Counted from the first letter of the stretch, positions 18,452-26,416 are shown. The stretch: DNA of 64,000 nt from Chryseobacterium sp. OSA05B (GCF_019970065.1 NZ_JAHXYH010000001.1:1116001-1180000), one strand, 5' to 3'. Notes: generated by a model from the letters alone, not told the origin. Program-made: numbers and translations.

Positions 18452-19309
18452 ATGATTTTATCAATGACCGGATTCGGCAGAGCCGAAGGTGTTTTTGAAG
18501 GGAAAAAGATCTCAATAGATATTAAATCCTTGAACAGCAAAAGCTTTGATTTAAATATTAAAGTTCCTTTACGTTATAAAGAAAAGGAATTCGAGATCAG
18601 AAAAATCCTTAACGACAGAATTATCCGTGGAAAGGTAGACTGCTACATCAATCTGGAGAACCTGGAAGAGACAAATGATGTGAAAATCAACAGGAGCTTA
18701 ATTGACTCTTATATGAATGAGCTTCGTAATATCGCTTCAGACGGACCGGACTTTGAGTACCTGAAAATGGCGGTAAGACTTCCGGATGCAATCACTTCAA
18801 GACCTGACGAACTTACGGAAGGTGAATGGGAAGCTCTGGCAAAAATCGTTCACGCAGCGGTAGACCGTTTCATGGAATTCAGAAAGACGGAAGGAGGTAT
18901 CCTGCACGAAGAATTGGAAAGAAATATCCAGAATATTGATAAATACCTTTCAGAAGTTATTCCTTTTGAAGAAGAGAGAATCATTGCTGTAAAAGAACGT
19001 TATCAGAAATCTTTAAAAGAGTTTGAAAATGTAGACGAAACCCGTTTCTACCAGGAAATGGCGTATTTCACAGAAAAACTTGATATTGCAGAGGAAAAAG
19101 TAAGACTTACCCAGCATTTGAAATACTACAAAGAAGTAATGGACAATGAAGATTTCAACGGAAAAAAACTTGGTTTTATTTCTCAGGAGATCGGAAGAGA
19201 GATCAATACTTTAGGGTCAAAAGCCAATCATGCAGAAATCCAGAAACTGGTAGTCATGATGAAGGATGATTTGGAAAAAATTAAAGAACAGACGTTAAAC
19301 GTTTTGTAA
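18452..19309 (+). CDS. YicC family endoribonuclease
   Basis: This 285-residue protein has the YicC N-terminal signature MILSMTGFGRAE and the conserved C-terminal block (about residues 205-285; RLTQHLKYYKEVMD, GKKLGFISQEIGREINTLGS, KANHAEIQKLVVMMKDDLEK, IKEQTLNVL). The E. coli member is an endoribonuclease acting on small RNAs. It precedes gmk by 91 bp, the same yicC-gmk neighbourhood seen in many bacteria. Confidence 0.92.
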   Translation: MILSMTGFGRAEGVFEGKKISIDIKSLNSKSFDLNIKVPLRYKEKEFEIRKILNDRIIRGKVDCYINLENLEETNDVKINRSLIDSYMNELRNIASDGPDFEYLKMAVRLPDAITSRPDELTEGEWEALAKIVHAAVDRFMEFRKTEGGILHEELERNIQNIDKYLSEVIPFEEERIIAVKERYQKSLKEFENVDETRFYQEMAYFTEKLDIAEEKVRLTQHLKYYKEVMDNEDFNGKKLGFISQEIGREINTLGSKANHAEIQKLVVMMKDDLEKIKEQTLNVL

Positions 19310-19315
19310 AAAGTT

Positions 19316-19390
19316 ATAAGTTATTAATGATGAGTTATGAGTTGTTTTTAGCGTGATTCCAATAATTCATCATTTATACTCATAATTCAT
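19316..19390. repeat. degenerate intergenic inverted repeat between yicC and gmk
   Basis: ATGATGAGTTATGAGTT and the reverse-oriented ACTCATAATTCAT-type sequence before gmk form an imperfect stem. It is one of several low-complexity 'TTATGAGT/TAGAAGTTAG/GGAAGATGGAGG' intergenic elements in this window. Confidence 0.5.
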
Positions 19391-19400
19391 AAATAAAAAT

Positions 19401-19967
19401 ATGGATAAAGTAATCATATTTTCAGCACCGTCTGGAAGCGGAAAAACTACCTTAGTAAGACATTCTCTGGAAACATTTCCTGAACTGGCATTTTCTATCT
19501 CATGTACCACAAGACAGCCGAGAGGAAGTGAAGCTCATGCCGTGGACTATCATTTTTTAAGTCCGGATGAATTCAGACAAAAAATAGCGGAAGATGCTTT
19601 TGTAGAATATGAAGAAGTGTATACTGACAAATATTACGGTACTTTAAAGTCTGAAGTGGAAAAGATCTGGAATCAGGGAAAAGTGGTGATCTTTGATGTG
19701 GATGTGAAAGGAGGAATTTCTTTAAAAAAATATTTTGGAGAAAAGGCCCTGTCCATTTTCATTGAACCGCCTTCCATAGAAGAATTGGAACGAAGATTGA
19801 TCTTCAGAAACACAGATGATGCAGAAACCATCAAAACCCGAGTAGAAAAGGCCGGAGAAGAAATGACCTATGCGAAAAAGTTTGACAGGATCGTGATCAA
19901 TACCGATCTTGATGAAGCCAAAAAAGAAATAGAAAGTTTAATAAAAAAATTTATAGAAAGAAACTAG
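19401..19967 (+). CDS. gmk: guanylate kinase
   Basis: This 188-residue enzyme phosphorylates GMP to GDP with ATP. It has the P-loop SAPSGSGKTT (about residues 8-17), the GMP-binding SCTTRQPRGSEAHAVDYHF motif, and the EYEEVYTDKYYGT and FDVDVKGG motifs. Length is normal. It lies between yicC and nadA on the same strand, each pair separated by repeat-rich gaps of 90-110 bp. Confidence 0.96.
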   Translation: MDKVIIFSAPSGSGKTTLVRHSLETFPELAFSISCTTRQPRGSEAHAVDYHFLSPDEFRQKIAEDAFVEYEEVYTDKYYGTLKSEVEKIWNQGKVVIFDVDVKGGISLKKYFGEKALSIFIEPPSIEELERRLIFRNTDDAETIKTRVEKAGEEMTYAKKFDRIVINTDLDEAKKEIESLIKKFIERN

Positions 19968-19971
19968 AAGC

Positions 19972-20041
19972 TAGAAATTAGAAGTTAGCTGTGCCGTTCT
20001 ACCCTTTTAAGTCACATCGAAACTCTAACTTCTAATTTCTA
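19972..20041. repeat. 17-bp perfect inverted repeat between gmk and nadA
   Basis: TAGAAATTAGAAGTTAG (19972-19988) is exactly inverted as CTAACTTCTAATTTCTA (20025-20041), with a 36-bp loop. A further CTCTAACTTCTA follows. No T-run is present, so it is not a standard terminator. Confidence 0.75.
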
Positions 20042-20077
20042 AACTCTAACTTCTATAATCAAAAAATTGAGGTTGAT

Positions 20078-21097
20078 ATGAGTACCGAAACATTAGAAAA
20101 AGCTAAATCTGCGATTCCCGTAAGAGGATTTCTGGATATAAAAGATATAGCGATTCCTCAAGGAGAAGAATTAGTGAAAGCTATTCTGAAGCTTAAAGAA
20201 GAAAAAAATGCGGTGATCCTTGCCCATTATTACCAGCCGGGAGAAATTCAGGATATCGCTGATTTCCTTGGAGATTCTTTACAGCTGGCCAGACAGGCCA
20301 AAGATACCAATGCAGACATGATCGTATTCTGCGGCGTACATTTCATGGCTGAAGCCGCTAAGATTCTGAACCCGACTAAAAAAGTAGTTCTTCCGGATAC
20401 GATGGCAGGATGCTCTCTGGCAGACGGATGTTCAGGAGAAGGCCTTAGGAAAATGCGTGAGCAGCACCCGAATGCCCTGATTGCTACGTACATTAACTGT
20501 AACGCTGAAACAAAAGCAGAAAGTGATATCATCGTGACCAGCTCAAATGCGGAAACCGTGATTGAAGCTTTACCAAAGGACAGACCTATCATCTTTGCAC
20601 CGGATAAAAATTTAGGAAGATATTTATCTAAAAAGACCGGTCGTGATATGATTCTTTGGGATGGAAGCTGTATCGTACACGAAGCGTTTTCTATGGAGAG
20701 AATTGCTCAGCAGCTGGCTGATAATCCGGATGCTAAAATGATCGCACACCCGGAAAGTGAAGAAGCGGTTCTGAAACTGGCTCACTTTATCGGCTCCACT
20801 TCTGCCCTGTTGAATTTTGTTGAAAAAGACGACTGTCAGAAATTTATCATTGCTACTGAGGAAGGAATTCTTCATGAAATGAGAAAACGTGCGCCGCACA
20901 AAGAACTGATTCCTGCTCTGGTTTTTGATGAAAGCTGTAACTGTTCAGAATGCTTTTACATGAAACGAAATACGATGGAGAAATTATATTTGTGTATGAA
21001 ATACGAACTTCCGGAAATCCTTATTGACGAAGAGCTTCGTTTAAGAGCTCTGAAACCTATTGAAGCGATGCTGGATCTTTCGAAAAGCATAAAATAA
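20078..21097 (+). CDS. nadA: quinolinate synthase
   Basis: This 339-residue enzyme condenses iminoaspartate with dihydroxyacetone phosphate to quinolinate in NAD synthesis. The three expected 4Fe-4S ligands are visible: Cys85 in FCGVHFMAE, Cys198 in WDGSCIVHE and Cys292 in the C-terminal CNCSECFYM. LAHYYQPGEIQDIADFLGDS near residue 49 is the classical opening motif. No nadB or nadC lies in the window. Confidence 0.96.
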   Translation: MSTETLEKAKSAIPVRGFLDIKDIAIPQGEELVKAILKLKEEKNAVILAHYYQPGEIQDIADFLGDSLQLARQAKDTNADMIVFCGVHFMAEAAKILNPTKKVVLPDTMAGCSLADGCSGEGLRKMREQHPNALIATYINCNAETKAESDIIVTSSNAETVIEALPKDRPIIFAPDKNLGRYLSKKTGRDMILWDGSCIVHEAFSMERIAQQLADNPDAKMIAHPESEEAVLKLAHFIGSTSALLNFVEKDDCQKFIIATEEGILHEMRKRAPHKELIPALVFDESCNCSECFYMKRNTMEKLYLCMKYELPEILIDEELRLRALKPIEAMLDLSKSIK

Positions 21098-21113
21098 TTA
21101 AAAACTAAATTAT

Positions 21114-21161
21114 AAAAGAGGTACTGTTTTCTAAATATCGCAAAACAGTACCTCTTTTTTT
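21114..21161. terminator. bidirectional terminator between nadA and the peptide cluster
   Basis: A perfect 17-bp stem, AAAAGAGGTACTGTTTT and AAAACAGTACCTCTTTT, with an 11-nt loop and T/A runs on both sides. It lies between the converging stops at 21097 and 21160 and overlaps the last codon of the peptide gene. Confidence 0.9.
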
Positions 21162-21366
21162 ATTGTTCAGGATGTACACACTCCATACTTACAAGAACAC
21201 ACATTTTACAGTGATCCGGAAGTCCCTGATAGGCTGAACATGGATACTTAAATCCAGGGCCATCTCCAAAAGTAGCATCTTGAGGACATCCCGAACATCT
21301 CGATGGACCCGCTGCTCCGTTTACTTTCTCCAACTCTTTTCTGTTTAATTTTTTTAAATTTTTCAT
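21160..21366 (-). CDS. cysteine-rich double-glycine-leader peptide 1 (bacteriocin-like, class A)
   Basis: This 68-residue peptide starts with the leader MKNLKKLNRKELEKVNGA and a core with six cysteines (SRC, SGC, PC, HC, MC, EC). The order C-x2-CP, an F-G-D-G-P-G glycine-proline turn, then C-SAYQGL-x3-C-x2-C and a last Cys is shared with the peptides at 21519, 22171 and 23398. The leader looks like a substrate for a peptidase-containing ABC exporter that cuts after GG or GA; this is known for such leaders and inferred here. Upstream is TATATTTA, a near -7 box. Function (bacteriocin, signal or other) is unknown. Confidence 0.8.
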   Translation of the reverse strand: MKNLKKLNRKELEKVNGAAGPSRCSGCPQDATFGDGPGFKYPCSAYQGLPDHCKMCVLVSMECVHPEQ

Positions 21367-21485
21367 GATAATTTTAATTTTTTTGAGTTTTAAATATAAT
21401 CATTTTATCCCATTCAGGTGATATACCTGTATGAAAAAATAAAATACTTAGAATAAAGACATTGGAATAATACTTTAAAAGAAAA

Positions 21486-21511
21486 AAAGCACTATTATCA
21501 AACAGTGCTTT
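21486..21511 (-). terminator. terminator of peptide 2
   Basis: Minus-strand hairpin AAAGCACT...AGTGCTTT followed by a T-rich run, just past the stop at 21519. Confidence 0.75.
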
Positions 21512-21518
21512 CTTATTC

Positions 21519-21713
21519 TTATAATGGTCCGGAACATAGATAATCTACTTTTACCCGTAATTTACAGCATTCAGGTAAAGCATTAAAATCATCGCATGAT
21601 TTTGGGTAATCCGGTCCTGGTCCATATGGTCCCGGAGGACAGTTTTCATAGCAGACATTTCCACCGTTAACCGATTTCAAATTGGGCCTGTTTAATTTTT
21701 TCAGGTTTTTCAT
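21519..21713 (-). CDS. cysteine-rich double-glycine-leader peptide 2 (class A)
   Basis: This 64-residue peptide has the leader MKNLKKLNRPNLKSVNGG and a six-cysteine core: VCYENCPPGPYGPGPDY, then SCDDFNALPECC and a terminal LCSGPL. The CP-x-G-x-YGPG turn and the C-x2-[FY]-NALPECC block align well with the peptide at 22171. Its promoter region (GGTTTAAAATCATATATTTA) is nearly the same as that of peptide 3, suggesting duplication of whole units. It has its own terminator. Confidence 0.8.
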   Translation of the reverse strand: MKNLKKLNRPNLKSVNGGNVCYENCPPGPYGPGPDYPKSCDDFNALPECCKLRVKVDYLCSGPL

Positions 21714-21791
21714 ATTAATTTGTTTTGGTTGATAAATATATGATTTTAAACCTAATCCATGAAAAATATAGTTAAAAGCAGAGCCTTTTAA

Positions 21792-21962
21792 TTACAGCAT
21801 TGGTGCATAACAGATACCGCCTGGTTTTCTCCAGCATCCCCAGGCACCGCCTCCACGGAAACATACATAGGCTGCACCTCCACAGGTTTCAATCTGAAAG
21901 TCGGTAATTCCACCACTGATCTTACTTTTTTGTTCTCTTGAAAGTTTTTTCAAATTTTTCAT
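21792..21962 (-). CDS. double-glycine-leader peptide 3 (class B, glycine-rich)
   Basis: This 56-residue peptide, found by direct reading, starts MKNLKKLSREQKSKISGG and has a core with four cysteines: TDFQIETCGGAAYVCFRG, then GGAWGCWRKPGGICYAPML. It is nearly identical to the peptide at 22592. The upstream sequence GGTTTAAAATACTATATTTA is a likely promoter. The compact Cys-Gly-Trp core differs from the class A peptides, though the leader is shared. Confidence 0.8.
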   Translation of the reverse strand: MKNLKKLSREQKSKISGGITDFQIETCGGAAYVCFRGGGAWGCWRKPGGICYAPML

Positions 21963-22170
21963 ATTCATTTTATTTTGGTTTATAAATATAGTATTTTAAA
22001 CCTATTCAATGAATACATATATCTCATTAAAAGGAAATATAATGAAAGAACTGAGGTGGAAGATATAAAAGCCTGGAAAATAATTAACCTCAGCTTTATT
22101 ACTTCTTTTTAAATCCCCTTTAAATAATAGTAGAAGAAAATATCTTCCATCTCTGCTCTTTCAGTCCGGA

Positions 22171-22371
22171 TTAATTAACAATCGGACCTACACAACCCAT
22201 ATGCACAAGATACTGCCCTTTACAGCAATCGCTCAATGCATTATACTGTTGACAGCTGCGGGTCGCACCGGATCCCGGAGGGCCAAAAGTAGTTCCTGCA
22301 GGGTAAGGACATCCACCGGGACAAGCGGCACCGTTGATGTTTTTCAATTGTTCTTTTGATAATTTTTTCAT
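22171..22371 (-). CDS. cysteine-rich double-glycine-leader peptide 4 (class A)
   Basis: This 66-residue peptide starts at ATG 22371; a longer frame to 22449 was rejected because the leader MKKLSKEQLKNINGA begins here. The core has six cysteines: ACPGGCPYPAGTTFGPPGSG, RSCQQYNALSDCC and MGCVGP. The QYNALSDCCK block matches peptide 2 (DFNALPECCK). The leader is a little shorter than the others. No clear TAnnTTTG box is seen directly upstream. Confidence 0.8.
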   Translation of the reverse strand: MKKLSKEQLKNINGAACPGGCPYPAGTTFGPPGSGATRSCQQYNALSDCCKGQYLVHMGCVGPIVN

Positions 22372-22591
22372 AATAATTTTTTTTTGAGATTGATATAGTG
22401 ATGTCAGGAAGCCTGAAGTTGGAAGAAGGAAGTTAAAAAGTACGACCACAACGTAATTATATTAATTTTTCAAACCATTTTATGCAATTTTACAGCAACT
22501 CTTAAAAATGAAGGTCTGATAGTAAATTCCAGCCTCCATCTTCTATCTTCAAATTCCTTTAATCTTAATTTTCTTAAGTTAAGGCCAGCAG

Positions 22592-22762
22592 TTACACCAT
22601 TGGAGGATAACAGGTTCCACCGGGTGTTCTCCAACATCCCCATGCACCGCCTCCACGGAAACATACATAAACAGCGCCACCACACGTTTCGATCTGAAAT
22701 TCGGTAAACCCGCCGCTGATCTTACTTTTCTCTTCTCTTGAAAGTTTTTTCAGGTTTTTCAT
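22592..22762 (-). CDS. double-glycine-leader peptide 5 (class B, paralogue of peptide 3)
   Basis: This 56-residue peptide, also found by direct reading, starts MKNLKKLSREEKSKISGG and continues FTEFQIETCGGAVYVCFRGG, then GAWGCWRTPGGTCYPPMV. It differs from peptide 3 at only a handful of positions, with all four cysteines and the tryptophans kept. It starts 32 bp after the stop of peptide 6, so peptides 7, 6 and 5 may share a transcript. Confidence 0.8.
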   Translation of the reverse strand: MKNLKKLSREEKSKISGGFTEFQIETCGGAVYVCFRGGGAWGCWRTPGGTCYPPMV

Positions 22763-22794
22763 ATTGAATGTAATTTAATGTGTTTTTTAAGATC

Positions 22795-22980
22795 TTACCA
22801 TCCTCCGCCTTCTCCTGGAACCACAAAATCATCGCAGTTCGCTGCGGCAGAGATGCATGTCTTGCCTTTTTCACACCATTTACGGCCTTTTACGCAATAG
22901 ACGTAAACAGGACCATCGATTCCAGCTGCCCCCTTCACGGTTTTCAGCTCTTCTCTTGAAAGTTTCTTTATATTTTTCAT
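22795..22980 (-). CDS. double-glycine-leader peptide 6 (class C)
   Basis: This 61-residue peptide has the leader MKNIKKLSREELKTVKGA and a core with four cysteines in YVYCVKGRKWCEKGKTCISA and AAANCDDF. The YxYC-x6-WC-x5-C-x6-C spacing resembles peptide 7 (IYTHYWCEYAKKCIPKGIYC). The core is basic in the middle and ends with a glycine-rich tail. It sits 30 bp after peptide 7 and 32 bp before peptide 5. Confidence 0.75.
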   Translation of the reverse strand: MKNIKKLSREELKTVKGAAGIDGPVYVYCVKGRKWCEKGKTCISAAANCDDFVVPGEGGGW

Positions 22981-23010
22981 AATGATCTTTTGAATTATAT
23001 TTCACGTCAA

Positions 23011-23187
23011 TTAAGCACCGATTTCTACCGGAATTTTTCCACAATAAATACCTTTGGGAATACATTTTTTTGCATACTCACACCAATAATGGGTGTAAAT
23101 ACAAACACATGGAAAAGGACCGCAATCTATACCGGCACCTGCCACCGTTTTTAATTCTTCTCTGGTTAGTTTTTTAAATTTTTTCAT
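23011..23187 (-). CDS. double-glycine-leader peptide 7 (class C)
   Basis: This 58-residue peptide, found by direct reading, begins MKKFKKLTREELKTVAGA with a six-cysteine core GIDCGPFPCVCIYTHYWCEY and AKKCIPKGIYCGKIPVEIGA. The CxxxxCxC start and the WC...KKC...YC end are shared in part with peptide 6. A near -7 box (CATATTTG) lies about 60 bp upstream. It may head a small operon with peptides 6 and 5. Confidence 0.75.
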   Translation of the reverse strand: MKKFKKLTREELKTVAGAGIDCGPFPCVCIYTHYWCEYAKKCIPKGIYCGKIPVEIGA

Positions 23188-23352
23188 AATATTCTAAGTT
23201 TAAATTACTGTTCTTATTATTTATCACACCCTGTTGATATGTTAAACAAATATGAATGGTCTAGATTTCAAAACAAAACCAGAATTAACAGGTGTAGCCG
23301 AATATTAAGCAAGTGATCCGTTTTGGGTGATTACCGTTATTCTAAATAAAAA

Positions 23353-23374
23353 AGACTGCCTTTTCAGACAGTCT
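23353..23374 (-). terminator. terminator of peptide 8
   Basis: Minus-strand AGACTG...CAGTCT hairpin followed by TTTTTTATT, shortly after the stop at 23398. Confidence 0.7.
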
Positions 23375-23397
23375 CTTGAATTTCTTTTATCTTCCGA

Positions 23398-23598
23398 TTA
23401 TTGAAAACACGCCGAGCTAACAATAACGCAGGTACTGCAACGTGCGGTAACAAGTTCATAGTAATCCTCGCATGAATAAGTATAGCCTGCTGCAGAACCA
23501 CCAGGACCAAATCCGCCTTTAGGGCAGCTATTACAATTGGCAGCAGCTCCATTAATCATTCCCAAATGTTTTCGGGTCATCTTCTTTAAATTTTTCAT
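23398..23598 (-). CDS. cysteine-rich double-glycine-leader peptide 8 (class A)
   Basis: This 66-residue peptide has the leader MKNLKKMTRKHLGMINGA and a six-cysteine core: ANCNSCPKGGFGPGGSAAGY, YSCEDYYELVTARCSTC and a last Cys at SACFQ. It keeps the C-x2-CP-x-G-x-FGPG turn of class A. A TATATTTA sequence lies upstream. It is the peptide nearest the threonine leader region, which is divergent from it. Confidence 0.8.
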   Translation of the reverse strand: MKNLKKMTRKHLGMINGAAANCNSCPKGGFGPGGSAAGYTYSCEDYYELVTARCSTCVIVSSACFQ

Positions 23599-23718
23599 GT
23601 TTATTTTGTTTTATTTTAACGCTTAAATATAGCAGTTTTACTGGGAAAATAAAACTTTTCACTAAAATATATCTCTAACAAATGATTTAAATAGCATCAA
23701 AATATCCCTTCAAATAAT

Positions 23719-23747
23719 TTTGTGTCCCGAAATAATTTGTACATTTG
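23719..23747 (+). promoter_or_regulatory. promoter of the threonine operon
   Basis: TTTG at 23719-23722, a 17-bp gap and TACATTTG at 23740-23747 fit the -33/-7 pattern. A second -7-like box TAATTTTG overlaps the first element. The start would be near 23753, just before the leader peptide ATG at 23759. Confidence 0.65.
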
Positions 23748-23758
23748 TCCAGTAAAGA

Positions 23759-23866
23759 ATGAACTTTCTAAGAAACATATCAGCTATTTCTACACCGGAA
23801 TTACTTATTTCGGGGCTATTTTCTGTTTCTACATCAACGACTACATCTACAACAACTACCCCGTAG
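23759..23866 (+). CDS. threonine operon leader peptide (thrL-like)
   Basis: This 35-residue ORF (ATG 23759, TAG 23864-23866) ends VSTSTTTSTTTTP. It holds nine threonine codons, eight of them in the last eleven residues, plus three isoleucine codons (ISAI, ELLI). Threonine and isoleucine are the end products expected to control this operon, as in E. coli thrL. The stop codon lies inside the loop between the two arms of a strong hairpin. When charged tRNA-Thr is scarce, the ribosome should stall in the threonine run and leave region 2 free. No protein function is expected; the peptide is a sensor. Confidence 0.85.
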   Translation: MNFLRNISAISTPELLISGLFSVSTSTTTSTTTTP

Positions 23867-23913
23867 CGGGGTACATTTTCACATATCATTTCCTGCACCC
23901 GTCTCTTTTTTTT
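23811..23913 (+). promoter_or_regulatory. thr attenuator: transcription attenuator of the threonine operon
   Basis: Four pairing regions are visible. Region 1 CGGGGcTA (23811-23818) can pair with region 2 TACCCCG (23857-23863). Region 2 can instead pair perfectly with region 3 CGGGGTA (23867-23873), the antiterminator. Region 3, CGGGGTACA (23867-23875), can pair with region 4 TGCACCCG (23894-23901) with one bulge and one mismatch, followed by TCTCTTTTTTTT, the terminator. Pairings 2:3 and 3:4 are exclusive. The ribosome finishing the leader peptide covers region 2 and favours termination; stalling at threonine codons favours 2:3 and read-through. Mechanism is inferred from the classic thr/trp model. 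Confidence 0.75.
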
Positions 23914-23958
23914 AAAAGAGCAAATATTCGCTTTTCTCCAACCTCAAATACATCATAG

Positions 23959-26406
23959 ATGAAAGTCTTAAAATTCGGCGGTACATCCGTCGCCAATGCC
24001 CGGAATATTCTTCTGGCAGAACATATGATCAAAAAGGAATCTTCACAGAACAGGATTATCGTTGTAGTTTCAGCACTTCACGGGGTTACAGATAGTCTTA
24101 TAAAAGCAGCAGAATATGCTGCCGTGAAAGACGAAAATTATATCCCGATTATTAAAGATCTTGAAGAAAAACATCTTGATCTTGTCAAAGAACTGATCCC
24201 GGTTTTAGAACAAAGTTCTTGGCTGAGCTTCGTTAAAAAACACTGTAACGATATGGAAGATATCTACAACGGAATCTTTATATTGGGTGAATTCACAGAT
24301 AAAATCAGGGACAGGATCACATCATACGGTGAATTTCTGTCTTCAAACATTATAGCAGCCAGGCTTCAGTACGAAGGTCTGGACAGTCTCTGGATGAATT
24401 CAGCTGAACTGATAAGAACGGACAGTAACTTTACCCATGCTAAGGTAAATTTTGATACTACAGACGAAAATGTAAAAAACTACATCGCTGCTCATCAAAA
24501 CCAGATCATTGTTGCACCCGGATTTATAGCTAAGGACCGTAATGGCAACGCCACCACATTAGGACGCGGAGGTTCCGATTATACTGCAGCAATTATCGCA
24601 GCGGCTGTTTCTGCTGAGGAACTCCAGATCTGGACCGATGTAAGTGGTATGATGACTGCAGATCCAAGACTGGCATCTAACGCCAAACCTATTCCTGAGA
24701 TTTCTTATCATGAAGCCATGGAACTGTCACATTTTGGGGCTAAGGTTCTTTATCCACCGTCTATACAGCCTGTCATGGCAAAAAATATTGATTTAAAAAT
24801 CAAAAATACTTTTGATCCGGATGCCTATGGAACTTTAGTTTCTCACAATTTGAATAAGCCTGAAAATGAACAACAGCCTGCAGCAGGAGTCTCGAATATG
24901 AGCTACATTGCTCTTCTCACTCTGGAAGGGAGCGGAATGGTAGGAATTCCCGGTATTTCTGCAAAACTTTTCCAGTGTCTGAGTTTTGAAAAAATAAATG
25001 TGATTCTCATTACCCAGGGATCTTCGGAACATTCCATTACCATAGCTGTGAATGAAAAAGAAGTATTTCATGCCGAAAATGTGGTGAATGCAGCTTTTGA
25101 AGATGATATACAGTTACAGCGAATGGCTCCTGTAAAGATAGAAACCGGGCTCTCAATTGTCGCACTCGTTGGGGAAAATATGAAGAACAGAAGCGGTATC
25201 AGTGCCAAGATGTTCGGATGTCTCGGAAACAATGGAATCAATATCAGAGCTATTGCCCAGGGATCTTCTGAAAGGAATATCAGCATTGTTATTTCGGAAA
25301 AAGACATCAGAAAGGCCGTCAACATTTTACACGAAGCGTTTTTTGAATCGGAAATAAAACAGGTTCACCTTTATATCTGCGGAACCGGAAATGTGGGTTC
25401 AAAACTCGTACAGCAGATTTATGAACAGAACAGTTATCTACAGGAAAATCATTTGATAAATTTAAGAATTGCCGGAATTTCAAACAGCCGGAAGATGTTC
25501 TTTTCCGATCATGGAATTTCTGAAAATGAATCCAGCAGCTGGAATGAAAAAGCCATTGAAGCCTCCATCCATGGATTTGCCGACGAAATCATTTCACGGA
25601 ATCTCAGGAACTCAGTATTTATTGATGTGACTGCCAGCTCATCCGTCCCGGAAGTATATGAAGATTTATTAAAAAGGAGTGTGAACATTGTCGCCTGCAA
25701 CAAAATAGCAGCTTCTTCAGATTTTGAACAGTATAAAACGTTAAAACGTACTGCCCGAAACCATAACTGTAAATTTCACTTTGAAACCAATGTCGGTGCC
25801 GGACTTCCCGTGATTGGAACCATTAATGATCTCATGAAAAGTGGGGATAAAATCACATCTATTCAGGCGGTTCTAAGCGGAACTTTAAATTTTGTTTTCA
25901 ATAATTATGACGGAAGCAGAACCTTCTCTGAAGTAGTTGCACAGGCTCAGAAAGAAGGTTATACAGAACCGGATCCGCGTCTGGATCTTACAGGAACTGA
26001 TGTGGCACGTAAAATTTTAATTCTGGCCAGAGAAGCCGGATATGCGCTTCAGTTTGATGAAATTGAAAACGAAAGCTTCCTACCGGAGGAATGTCTTCAG
26101 GGAAGTGTGGAAGATTTCTATCTGAAGCTTACCGAATACGAAGATCATTTCAAAAGTTTACTGAATGATGCTCAAAAAGATGGCAAAATCTTAAAATATA
26201 CCGCTGATTTTAAGGACGGCAAAGCCAAAGTAGGACTGCAGCACGCCGCTCCGGACAGCGATTTATATCATCTTTACGGTAAGGATAATATCGTCATCTT
26301 TAAAACTTTAAGATATTCCGAGCAGCCTCTTGTGGTGAAAGGTGCCGGTGCTGGTGCTGAAGTAACGGCCAGTGGTGTTTTTGCCGATATTATAAGATCC
26401 GTTTAA
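23959..26406 (+). CDS. thrA: bifunctional aspartate kinase / homoserine dehydrogenase I
   Basis: This 815-residue fusion catalyses the first and third steps from aspartate to threonine. The kinase half begins with MKVLKFGGTSV (KFGGTS at residues 5-10) and has GRGGSDYTA and the FGAKVLYPPSIQP motif. Two ACT-type regulatory repeats follow (about 315-455, GMVGIPGISAKLFQCLSFEK and NRSGISAKMFGCLGNNGINI). The dehydrogenase half starts with the Rossmann motif GTGNVGS at 475-481 and contains the catalytic-region stretch VGAGLPVIGT. Length is normal for ThrA. The gene follows the leader peptide and attenuator and is 10 bp before thrB. Confidence 0.96.
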   Translation: MKVLKFGGTSVANARNILLAEHMIKKESSQNRIIVVVSALHGVTDSLIKAAEYAAVKDENYIPIIKDLEEKHLDLVKELIPVLEQSSWLSFVKKHCNDMEDIYNGIFILGEFTDKIRDRITSYGEFLSSNIIAARLQYEGLDSLWMNSAELIRTDSNFTHAKVNFDTTDENVKNYIAAHQNQIIVAPGFIAKDRNGNATTLGRGGSDYTAAIIAAAVSAEELQIWTDVSGMMTADPRLASNAKPIPEISYHEAMELSHFGAKVLYPPSIQPVMAKNIDLKIKNTFDPDAYGTLVSHNLNKPENEQQPAAGVSNMSYIALLTLEGSGMVGIPGISAKLFQCLSFEKINVILITQGSSEHSITIAVNEKEVFHAENVVNAAFEDDIQLQRMAPVKIETGLSIVALVGENMKNRSGISAKMFGCLGNNGINIRAIAQGSSERNISIVISEKDIRKAVNILHEAFFESEIKQVHLYICGTGNVGSKLVQQIYEQNSYLQENHLINLRIAGISNSRKMFFSDHGISENESSSWNEKAIEASIHGFADEIISRNLRNSVFIDVTASSSVPEVYEDLLKRSVNIVACNKIAASSDFEQYKTLKRTARNHNCKFHFETNVGAGLPVIGTINDLMKSGDKITSIQAVLSGTLNFVFNNYDGSRTFSEVVAQAQKEGYTEPDPRLDLTGTDVARKILILAREAGYALQFDEIENESFLPEECLQGSVEDFYLKLTEYEDHFKSLLNDAQKDGKILKYTADFKDGKAKVGLQHAAPDSDLYHLYGKDNIVIFKTLRYSEQPLVVKGAGAGAEVTASGVFADIIRSV

Positions 26407-26416
26407 AATAAATAGT

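Noticed and set aside
22470..22685. A 71-codon minus frame overlapping peptide 5
   Set aside because: The peptide frame with the conserved leader and cysteine core in the same place is far better supported.
23722..23958. A 78-codon plus frame directly upstream of thrA
   Set aside because: It overlaps the leader peptide and attenuator in another frame and has no recognisable domain; the Thr-rich leader ORF explains the region better.
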